Source: an uncultured Agitococcus sp. (GTDB lineage: Bacteria; Pseudomonadota; Gammaproteobacteria; Pseudomonadales; Moraxellaceae). From it: a DNA stretch of 15,103 nucleotides. The stretch spans positions 1 through 15,103 of the forward strand of contig NZ_CALETI010000031.1 in assembly GCF_937920075.1 (NCBI RefSeq). Reading direction: 5' to 3'. The first letter of the stretch is position 1. Each line of letters opens with the position of its first letter. Shown here piece by piece: positions 6,737-12,957 of this stretch. Position numbers and translations under genes: made by a program. Under the pieces are notes generated by a model, which did no database searches, was not told the origin of the DNA, and worked only from the letters and a program-made list of their open reading frames with translations.

Positions 6737-7456
6737 ATATTAAAAAAACTTGCTGTTGTGTTATTAACAACTATGGCTATCGTATCTATGCCGACAACTG
6801 CTTTAGCGGCAAAAGGTGATGATTTAGAAGAATTACGTGCCGATAGTAAACGTGCCAATGAATGGATTGTTGTTAAAAAAGATAACTTAAAAAATATTAC
6901 GACGTGGGCAAAACGTGAAGATGGTAAAAATATTCGCTCATTCAAAATTGAAATGATTGCTCAAGCTGATTTGGAGACAGTAGCACGAGTACATTTTGAC
7001 GTAGAAAATATCAAACGTTGGTTTTGGGAGACCAAAGAGTCGCGCTTGCTAAAAAAAGTTAGTGATAAAGAATATTATTATTATCAAGTGTTTAATGCTC
7101 CTCTAACAATTCCAGATCGTGATGCGATTATTCGTGCTCAAATTGAGCCATTTACGGCTAAACGTGGTTATATGGCTATGAAATTGTCGTCAATGACAGA
7201 GTTTATGCCTGAACAACCGGGTAAAGTTCGTGTTGCAGCTTTAAATTATTATTTAAAATTTACGCCAATCGATAAAGCCACCACAAGAATTGAGGTTGAT
7301 GGTTATGTTGATCCAGGTGGGGTAACACCAGCATGGGCAATTAATTTTGTTCAAAGAACAGGGCCATATACAACAATGGTGGGATTAGCGCGTATGTTAC
7401 AACTACCTTATTATCGTGAAGGTAAGGATGCGCTTGATTTTACTTATATGGAGTAA
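6737..7456 (+). CDS. Secreted START-domain lipid-binding protein, paralog 3 (apparent ATA start)
   Basis: START-domain protein of 239 residues if read from ATA at 6737. Landmarks are ANEWIVVKKD, VARVHFDVENIKRWFWETKESRLLKKV, FNAPLTIPDRDAII, EPFTAKRGYMAM and VDPGGVTPAWAINFVQRTGP, ending in DFTYME. The first canonical start in frame is the GTG at 6758, but that gives a signal peptide with no positive residue and has no Shine-Dalgarno sequence. Seven codons upstream the frame reads (ATA)-LKKLAVVLLTT, which aligns with MLKKIAIMAF of paralog 2 and restores the Lys-Lys n-region. AGAGGA (6724-6729) is 7 nt before that ATA. No ATG, GTG, TTG or CTG occurs in frame between the stop at 6689 and 6758. So either ATA is used, the GTG is used with a poor signal peptide, or the original ATG has mutated. 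The mature protein is intact and conserved. Confidence 0.85.
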   Translation: MLKKLAVVLLTTMAIVSMPTTALAAKGDDLEELRADSKRANEWIVVKKDNLKNITTWAKREDGKNIRSFKIEMIAQADLETVARVHFDVENIKRWFWETKESRLLKKVSDKEYYYYQVFNAPLTIPDRDAIIRAQIEPFTAKRGYMAMKLSSMTEFMPEQPGKVRVAALNYYLKFTPIDKATTRIEVDGYVDPGGVTPAWAINFVQRTGPYTTMVGLARMLQLPYYREGKDALDFTYME

Positions 7457-7470
7457 CTTTCTCTTTGATT

Positions 7471-7496
7471 AAAGGCCTCTATTGAGGCCTTTTTTT
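7471..7496 (+). terminator. Rho-independent terminator after START paralog 3
   Basis: The perfect stem AAAGGCCTC (7471-7479), loop TATT and GAGGCCTTT (7484-7492) runs into a continuous T tract to 7496. It lies 15 bases after the stop codon and separates the START cluster from the qmcA operon. Confidence 0.92.
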
Positions 7497-7542
7497 GTGT
7501 TTTTTCGTTGACTATTGCTTGCCTGATCGCCTAAAAACAAGG

Positions 7543-7581
7543 TACAAGAACAGCTTGTATCAATCTGTTTATTATCAGATT
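7543..7581 (+). promoter_or_regulatory. Two tandem dyads in the qmcA operon leader
   Basis: TACAAG (7543-7548) pairs with CTTGTA (7554-7559) across five bases, and two more outer pairs are possible (one G-T, one G-C). Immediately after it, AATCTG (7562-7567) pairs with CAGATT (7576-7581). A weak promoter-like pair lies upstream: TTGACT at 7508-7513 and TAAAAA at 7532-7537, 18 nt apart. The dyads could be operator sites or small mRNA hairpins just before the ribosome site. Confidence 0.3.
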
Positions 7582-7600
7582 CAAAAAAGTGGAGTAAGAC

Positions 7601-8542
7601 ATGGGAAGCTTCGTCGTTTTTATGTTTGTTGGTTTTGCGATTGTTTTGGCGTATAAGTCGATTCAGCAAGTACCACAAGGCTATGAATATACCGTCGAGT
7701 CTTTTGGTCGTTATACAAAAACATTACAACCAGGTTTACATTTTTTGATGCCATTTGTGGAGAGAGTTGGGGCTAAGCTCAATATGATGGAGCAAGTTTT
7801 AGATGTGCCGCCACAACAAGTGATTTCGCGTGATAATGCGATGGTGACGATTGATGCGGTCTGCTTCTTTCAAATTATTAAAGCGGCTCAAGCGGCTTAT
7901 GAAGTCAGTAATTTAGAATACGCCATTCGCAATTTAACCATGACCAATATTCGGACAGTGATTGGCTCTTTAGAATTGGATGCGATGTTGTCACAACGTG
8001 ATCAAATTAATGCTCAATTATTGAGTACCATCGACCAAGCTACCAACCCTTGGGGGGTAAAAATTACCCGTGTAGAAATTAAAGATATTACCCCGCCACA
8101 TGACTTGGTTGAAGCAATGGCTTCACAAATGAAAGCAGAGCGTACTAAGCGGGCACAAATTTTAGATGCCGAAGGTCATCGTCAAGCCGAAATTTTACGC
8201 GCAGAAGGCGATAAACAAGCCAAAATTCTCAAAGCAGAAGGGGATCGACAAGCGGCATTCTTAGAATCAGAAGCACGTGAGCGTCAAGCACAAGCCGAAG
8301 CACAAGCGACTTTAGTGGTATCACAAGCGATTGCTCAAGGTGATTTACAGGCAGTCAATTACTTTGTCGCACAAAAATATATTGAAGCCTTGGGCGAAAT
8401 TGCCAAAGCTCCTAACAATAAATTAGTGATGATGCCACTTGAGGCATCTGGCGTGATTGGCTCAATTGCAGGTATTAAAGATTTAGTCACGGAGTTAAAA
8501 ACTGAGCAAACACCCACTCCACAGCGTTCTAATTTGAGGTGA
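7601..8542 (+). CDS. qmcA: QmcA-type SPFH/stomatin-like membrane protein
   Basis: Membrane-anchored SPFH (band 7) protein of 313 residues, close to the size of E. coli QmcA. A single N-terminal hydrophobic segment (about 3-17) is followed by the SPFH domain (about 22-180), with QGYEYTVESFGRY, LQPGLHFLMPFVE and WGVKITRVEIKDITPP. A charged coiled coil (about 175-245) comes next, then a GVIGSIAGI tail segment. The coil contains four consecutive 11-residue units (185-195, 196-206, 207-217, 218-228) of the form A-x-I-L-x-A-E-G-x-R-Q, the last one degenerate. SPFH proteins form large ring or cage assemblies in the inner membrane and work with NfeD-type partners, one of which is the next gene. The ATG at 7601 has GGAG (7591-7594) before it. 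It is the first gene of a five-gene operon. Confidence 0.93.
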   Translation: MGSFVVFMFVGFAIVLAYKSIQQVPQGYEYTVESFGRYTKTLQPGLHFLMPFVERVGAKLNMMEQVLDVPPQQVISRDNAMVTIDAVCFFQIIKAAQAAYEVSNLEYAIRNLTMTNIRTVIGSLELDAMLSQRDQINAQLLSTIDQATNPWGVKITRVEIKDITPPHDLVEAMASQMKAERTKRAQILDAEGHRQAEILRAEGDKQAKILKAEGDRQAAFLESEARERQAQAEAQATLVVSQAIAQGDLQAVNYFVAQKYIEALGEIAKAPNNKLVMMPLEASGVIGSIAGIKDLVTELKTEQTPTPQRSNLR

Positions 8543-8545
8543 TCT

Positions 8546-8983
8546 ATGTGGCAAGAGCCTTATTGGTTATGGGCAGCATTTGCCTGTTTATTGCTCATTG
8601 TTGAAATGCTCACTGGCACATTTTTCTTTTTAGCGATGGCAGCCGCAGCCGCAGGCACGACCGTCGTTGCTTATTTTAGTCAAGATTATTTGAGTCAATG
8701 GGTGGCATTTGCAGTATTAAGTGTGATTGCCCTATTGGTTTGGAAAAAAATACGACCAGCACATCAGCCGCATCATGATGCGGCGAGTGGTTTAAATAAT
8801 CGCACTCGTCATTTAATTGGCCGACAAGCCATTTTAAGTGAGCCAATCAGCAATGGTGTTGGTCGAATAAATGTGGATGATAGTTGGTGGAAGGTAACAG
8901 GTGAAGATTTGCCTGTGGGTACACATGTACAAGTTATTGCCGTACACGATATGGTTCTTACTGTTGAGAAGGTGCAAAAATGA
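8546..8983 (+). CDS. NfeD-like partner of QmcA (YbbJ family)
   Basis: Protein of 145 residues. Two or three hydrophobic segments lie at about 8-45 and 52-67 (ACLLLIVEMLTGTFFFLAM, WVAFAVLSVIALLVW). A C-terminal beta-rich soluble domain (about 88-143) reads GRQAILSEPISNGVGRINVDDSWWKVTGEDLPVGTHVQVI in part, matching the OB-fold of short NfeD (NfeD1b/YbbJ) proteins. The pair SPFH plus NfeD is widespread, and the NfeD protein supports assembly or function of the SPFH complex. The gene starts 3 bases after the qmcA stop, with GAGGTG (8536-8541) as ribosome site inside the end of qmcA. Its own stop overlaps the next ATG by 4 bases, so it is translationally coupled on both sides. It lacks the protease domain of long NfeD proteins. 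Confidence 0.9.
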   Translation: MWQEPYWLWAAFACLLLIVEMLTGTFFFLAMAAAAAGTTVVAYFSQDYLSQWVAFAVLSVIALLVWKKIRPAHQPHHDAASGLNNRTRHLIGRQAILSEPISNGVGRINVDDSWWKVTGEDLPVGTHVQVIAVHDMVLTVEKVQK

Positions 8984-9414
8984 AACAACAACGTATTGAA
9001 ATTATTTATGATTTTCCGCAACCTGTTGAGAAAATTTTTAAATGGATTGGTGATCATAACAACTTAGGCGAGATTTTCTTTCCCTTTAAAGTGACTCGTA
9101 TTAAAGATGGTCAAGGTGATGTTAATGGCGTAGGTTCTGTGCGTAAGCTCAGCGCTTTTCCCTTAATTCCTGTTGAAGAAACCGTGACGGCCTTTCAAGC
9201 TAATCAATTAATTGAATATCGTGTTACTAGCAAATATGCACCCATTAAAGACCATTTAGGGGTGATGTTATTTGAGTCTTATAATGGTGGCACACGTTTA
9301 CGTTACACCATTACCTTTACAGGTGTTGTGCCCTTATTAGGGCCAGCGTTAAAAGTTGGCTTAGGTCAAGGTATTAAACGCGGTTTAGCAAAATTAGCGA
9401 AAAAGAGTTTGTAA
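8980..9414 (+). CDS. SRPBCC-family (START/Bet v1-like fold) protein
   Basis: Small protein of 144 residues without a signal peptide, so probably cytoplasmic. The order IEIIYDFPQPVEKIFKWIGDH, then VNGVGSVRKL, VEETVTAFQANQLIEYRV, LFESYNGGTRLRYTITFTG and a C-terminal amphipathic helix is the usual polyketide-cyclase/SRPBCC layout: strand, helix pair, antiparallel sheet, long helix over a hydrophobic pocket. These proteins bind hydrophobic ligands, and some are enzymes. No catalytic residues can be assigned. It overlaps the nfeD-type gene by 4 bases (ATGA), with AAGG (8969-8972) upstream, and its TAA shares one base with the next ATG. It is a cytoplasmic member of the fold superfamily that also contains the three periplasmic START proteins nearby, though it does not resemble them in sequence. 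Confidence 0.8.
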   Translation: MKQQRIEIIYDFPQPVEKIFKWIGDHNNLGEIFFPFKVTRIKDGQGDVNGVGSVRKLSAFPLIPVEETVTAFQANQLIEYRVTSKYAPIKDHLGVMLFESYNGGTRLRYTITFTGVVPLLGPALKVGLGQGIKRGLAKLAKKSL

Positions 9415-10295
9415 TGATAGAACCTGTCGAAGAACGACATGAGCGTGGTTTTAACGTTAATGGGCGTTTAATTGCTGCACGTTGTTGGCATGATAAAGAA
9501 AAAAAGCCGTTATTGGCTTTGCATGGTTGGTTAGATAATGCGGCGAGTTTTGATTTACTCGCTCCAGCCTTAGATGATTATTATATTGTTGCCTTAGATT
9601 TTGCGGGGCATGGTTATAGTGAACATCGACCCAAAGGTGTGCGTTATCATCTTATCGATCATGTGGATGATGTTTTAGCAGTGGTTAAGCAACTCGGTTG
9701 GACACGTTTTAGTATTGTTGGTCATTCGATGGGGGCAGGCATTGCCGCCTTATTTGCGGCGGCAATGCCTGAATATATTGAAAAATTAATTATGATTGAG
9801 GGTTTAGGCCCTTATACAGGCCCTGCCGACAAAGCAGTAGAGTATTTGCGTACTTCTTTAGTGGAATGGCAAGACTTTGATGAAGCACCACGAGTGATTC
9901 CCTCATTTGATGTTGCCGTTAAAGCGCGGATGAACGGTTTGTTACCTGTGGGTGAGCAAGCTGCACAATTGTTGTGTGCGCGAGGCACTAAAGCAGTGGA
10001 GGGCGGTTTAATTTGGTCAACCGATAAACGTTTACGACTTAACTCACCAACACGCTTTTATGAACAACAAGTTTGTGCTTATTTAGCCGCTATTACCGCT
10101 CCATCCTTATTAATCATGGCCGAAAAAACCTTACCTTTTTTTAATGTTGAAGATTATCAACGTCGAGTTGCTGCACACCCAAATTTGCAGCTCGTAAAAT
10201 TAGCAGGCGGCCATCATTTACATATTGATGATAATGTTGAACAAGTAATTAGTGCAGTAAAACGCTTTTTGGCAGGAGTGACCACAGATGACTAA
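9414..10295 (+). CDS. Alpha/beta hydrolase (serine hydrolase-like)
   Basis: Cytoplasmic alpha/beta-fold hydrolase of 293 residues. HGWLDNAASFD (37-47) is the oxyanion-hole loop. LDFAGHGYSEH (61-71) is the strand 4 region. GHSMGAG (103-109) is the nucleophile elbow with S105. GGHHLHID (265-272) supplies the catalytic histidine (H267, H268 or H270). The acid is less clear: the position after strand 6 reads MAEKTLP, with E237 a candidate. A cap region (about 130-225) separates the two halves. The pattern resembles the SERHL/MEST-like hydrolase group; the substrate, perhaps an ester, is unknown. It is tightly coupled (TAATG) to the SRPBCC gene and overlaps trxC by 8 bases. Confidence 0.87.
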   Translation: MIEPVEERHERGFNVNGRLIAARCWHDKEKKPLLALHGWLDNAASFDLLAPALDDYYIVALDFAGHGYSEHRPKGVRYHLIDHVDDVLAVVKQLGWTRFSIVGHSMGAGIAALFAAAMPEYIEKLIMIEGLGPYTGPADKAVEYLRTSLVEWQDFDEAPRVIPSFDVAVKARMNGLLPVGEQAAQLLCARGTKAVEGGLIWSTDKRLRLNSPTRFYEQQVCAYLAAITAPSLLIMAEKTLPFFNVEDYQRRVAAHPNLQLVKLAGGHHLHIDDNVEQVISAVKRFLAGVTTDD

Positions 10296-10713
10296 TATTC
10301 ACTATGTTTGCCCTCATTGCGAAGCAGTTAATCGTTTTGACAAACAGCGTTTAAATCAACAGCCCAAATGTGGTAAATGTCATCAATTATTATTAACAGG
10401 CGAGCCTGTTGAATTAAAAAATGATAATTTTGATAAATTTATCAGTCGTAACGATCTACCTGTGGTTGTCGATTTTTGGGCAAGTTGGTGTCAACCTTGC
10501 CAAATGATGACGCCACATTTTGCCAAAGCGGCACAAGCTTTAAATGGCCAATATGTGTTTGCCAAAGTCAATACTGAAGAAGCGCAGCAAATAGCAGCTC
10601 GTTATGGCATTCGCAGTATTCCGACATTAATGGTCTTTGAATCAGGGAATGAGAAAAAACGTGTTGCTGGAGCAATGTCTGCTCCGCAATTAGTGCAATG
10701 GTTAACAGCTTAA
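10288..10713 (+). CDS. trxC: Thioredoxin 2 (TrxC) with N-terminal zinc finger and CQPC active site
   Basis: Cytoplasmic thioredoxin of 141 residues. An N-terminal zinc-binding module has C8-x2-C11 and C28-x2-C31, the hallmark of thioredoxin 2. A thioredoxin fold follows, with active site WASWCQPC (64-71; C68 and C71) and the cis-proline loop RSIPTL (P112). It reduces disulfides in cytosolic proteins using thioredoxin reductase. The usual active site is WCGPC; here Gln replaces Gly, which may shift redox potential or partner choice. The ATG at 10288 has AGGAG (10274-10278) at 9 nt and lies within the last codons of the hydrolase gene. It is the last gene of the qmcA operon and is followed by a terminator. 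In E. coli the qmcA/tesA neighbourhood also has a thioredoxin-fold gene (ybbN/cnoX), but this one is trxC-like, not YbbN-like. Confidence 0.93.
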   Translation: MTNIHYVCPHCEAVNRFDKQRLNQQPKCGKCHQLLLTGEPVELKNDNFDKFISRNDLPVVVDFWASWCQPCQMMTPHFAKAAQALNGQYVFAKVNTEEAQQIAARYGIRSIPTLMVFESGNEKKRVAGAMSAPQLVQWLTA

Positions 10714-10740
10714 CTTCACATTTTACACACATTTCTAATG

Positions 10741-10746
10741 TATAAT
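10741..10746 (+). promoter_or_regulatory. Consensus -10 element TATAAT before the type I secretion genes
   Basis: A perfect TATAAT lies just before the trxC terminator. No good -35 box sits at 17 nt; TTCACA (10715-10720) is 20 nt away and TTTACA (10722-10727) is 13 nt away. Initiation about 7 nt downstream would fall inside the left arm of the hairpin. Confidence 0.3.
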
Positions 10747-10748
10747 AT

Positions 10749-10778
10749 GGCTCTAAAAATATAGAGCCTTTTTTATTT
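10749..10778 (+). terminator. Rho-independent terminator at the end of the qmcA-trxC operon
   Basis: The stem GGCTCTA (10749-10755) pairs with TAGAGCC (10762-10768) around an AAAATA loop, followed by a run of six Ts at 10769-10774 and further Ts. It is 35 bases after the trxC stop and 26 bases before the next start codon. Confidence 0.88.
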
Positions 10779-10803
10779 TAAGTACAAACATCGGAAGTCA
10801 TTC

Positions 10804-12951
10804 GTGTCATCAGAAACCCTTAATCCAACAACCATACCCACGCCAAATAATATTGATACAGGTTTAGCCTGTTTAGTGATGTTGGCACGTTTTCATTCGA
10901 TTGCGGTTGATCCTCATCAAATTGCTCACGAATTTAAAGAAACAGGTAAATCGTTTACCACTACCGAAATTTTATTAGCTGCTAAAAAACTTGGTTTAAT
11001 GACTAAAAAGGTCAAACCACAATTAAGTCGTTTAGCCACAACACCCATGCCTGCAATTGCCGCCGCTAAAGACGGCAGCTTTTTTATTATTGCCCGTATG
11101 GATGGCGATAAAGTTTTAATTCATGATCCAACGGTTGAGCGTCCAGAAATTATTAGTCAAGAACAGTTGGCGGCACGTTGGTCGGGTGAGATGATTTTAT
11201 TTAGCTCGCGTGCGTCTTTAGCTGGCGAGTTAGCAAAATTTGATTTTAGTTGGTTTATTCCTGCCATTATTAAATATCGTAAGTTATTAGTAGAAGTCTT
11301 ATTTGTTTCGTTTATTTTGCAGTTTTTTGGCTTAGTCACGCCTTTATTCTTTCAAGTGGTGATGGATAAAGTCTTAGTGCATAAAGGTTTTAGCACTTTA
11401 GATGTGATTGCTTTTGCTTTTGTGGTGGTGGTGTTATTTGAAATTACCTTAACCACGTTACGCAGTTATGTGTTTGCCCATACCACCAGCCGAATAGACG
11501 TCGAACTTGGCGCAAAACTGTTTAGGCATTTATTAAATTTACCCCTTGGTTATTTTCAAGCACGACGTGTTGGTGATTCTGTTGCCCGTGTCCGTGAGCT
11601 AGAAAACATTCGCAGCTTTTTAACCGGTAATGCCATTACCTTAGTGTTAGATTTGTTTTTTGCTACAGTGTTTATTGCCGTGATGTTTTTTTATAGCAAA
11701 TGGCTAACACTAATCGTGTTGTGTGCTATTCCTTGTTATGTATTGATTTCATTAGTTTTTACACCTATTTTGCGTACACGTTTAAATGAGAAATTTAATC
11801 GTGGTGCAGAAAATCAAGCTTTTTTAGTCGAAACCATTAGTGGTATTGATACGGTTAAAGCCACTGCTGTAGAACCACAATGGACACGCAAATGGGACAA
11901 TCAATTAGCCGCGTATGTGTCATCGGGTTTTAAAACGGCCACAGTCAGTATGTTGGCTAATGGCGGTATTACGCTCATTAGTAAATTGGTCACCGTTGCT
12001 ACCTTGTATTTTGGTGCAAAGTTAGTGATTCAAGGCGATTTGTCGGTCGGGCAATTAATTGCTTTTAATATGTTGTCAGGACAGGTGATGTCGCCAGTCA
12101 TGAGACTTGCCCAATTATGGACAGACTTTCAACAAACAGGGATTTCGATTCAACGTTTGGGGGATATTTTAAATACCCGTACCGAAATTGCGAACAGTAA
12201 AACCGCTTTACCACCGATTCGTGGCCAAATTCAACTCGATCAAGTGGTGTTTCGCTATCGTCCAGATATGCCCGAAGTGATTAAAAATATGACCTTGGGT
12301 GTGAATGCCGGTGAAGTGATTGGTGTGGTTGGTCGTTCAGGCTCAGGAAAAAGCACGATTACCAAACTGATTCAGCGCATGTATTTACCCGAAAAGGGAC
12401 GAGTGTTAATTGATGGTTTAGATATTGCCTTAGCCGATGCCTCTTCATTACGCCGCCAAATTGGTGTGGTGTTGCAAGAAAACGTGTTGTTTAATCGTAG
12501 CATTCGGGAAAATATTGCTTTAGCTGACCCAAGTATTCCCTTACCTGTGGTTATGCAAGCCGCCAAATTGGCAGGTGCACATGAGTTTATTACCGAGTTA
12601 CCTGAAGGTTATGACACCTTAGTGGGTGAGCATGGTTCATCATTATCAGGTGGCCAACGTCAGCGTATTGCTATTGCTCGTGCCTTAATTACCAATCCAC
12701 GGATTTTGATTTTTGATGAAGCAACCAGTGCTTTAGACTACGAATCAGAACGAATTATTCAACAAAATATGAAAGCCATTTGTAAGGGTAGAACGGTAAT
12801 TATCATTGCCCATCGTTTATCGGCAGTGCGTGATGCTAATCGGATTATTGTGGTTGAAAAAGGCCAAATTATTGAACAAGGAACACATACAGAGTTATTA
12901 GCTAATCCCAAAGGTATGTATAGCCATTTACACAGTATGCAGCAAGGATAA
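10804..12951 (+). CDS. Type I secretion ABC transporter (HlyB/LapB-like, with C39-like domain)
   Basis: Inner-membrane exporter of 715 residues. An N-terminal peptidase-C39-like domain (about 15-135) has TGLACLVMLARFH where active proteases have a Cys in the DCG motif; Thr replaces it, so the domain should bind cargo without cleaving it, as in HlyB. A six-helix transmembrane domain (about 150-440) follows, then the ATPase domain: Walker A GRSGSGKST (510-518), signature LSGGQRQR (614-621), Walker B LIFDEATSALD with D638 and E639, and H-loop H670 in AHRLS. It powers one-step export of RTX proteins across both membranes with a HlyD adaptor and an outer-membrane TolC-type channel; no channel gene is in the window. 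The start is GTG at 10804, with GGAAG (10793-10797) 6 nt upstream. The HlyD gene begins 6 bases after its stop. Confidence 0.93.
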   Translation: MSSETLNPTTIPTPNNIDTGLACLVMLARFHSIAVDPHQIAHEFKETGKSFTTTEILLAAKKLGLMTKKVKPQLSRLATTPMPAIAAAKDGSFFIIARMDGDKVLIHDPTVERPEIISQEQLAARWSGEMILFSSRASLAGELAKFDFSWFIPAIIKYRKLLVEVLFVSFILQFFGLVTPLFFQVVMDKVLVHKGFSTLDVIAFAFVVVVLFEITLTTLRSYVFAHTTSRIDVELGAKLFRHLLNLPLGYFQARRVGDSVARVRELENIRSFLTGNAITLVLDLFFATVFIAVMFFYSKWLTLIVLCAIPCYVLISLVFTPILRTRLNEKFNRGAENQAFLVETISGIDTVKATAVEPQWTRKWDNQLAAYVSSGFKTATVSMLANGGITLISKLVTVATLYFGAKLVIQGDLSVGQLIAFNMLSGQVMSPVMRLAQLWTDFQQTGISIQRLGDILNTRTEIANSKTALPPIRGQIQLDQVVFRYRPDMPEVIKNMTLGVNAGEVIGVVGRSGSGKSTITKLIQRMYLPEKGRVLIDGLDIALADASSLRRQIGVVLQENVLFNRSIRENIALADPSIPLPVVMQAAKLAGAHEFITELPEGYDTLVGEHGSSLSGGQRQRIAIARALITNPRILIFDEATSALDYESERIIQQNMKAICKGRTVIIIAHRLSAVRDANRIIVVEKGQIIEQGTHTELLANPKGMYSHLHSMQQG

Positions 12952-12957
12952 ATCACC

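Noticed and set aside
6732..6743. ATG at 6732 as the start of START paralog 3
   Set aside because: It is out of frame with the START domain and reaches a stop after three codons. Its spacing from AGAGGA is also too short.
8809..9057. Minus-strand frame of 82 codons across the nfeD/SRPBCC junction
   Set aside because: It lies antisense to two well-supported coupled genes and has no motif or ribosome site.
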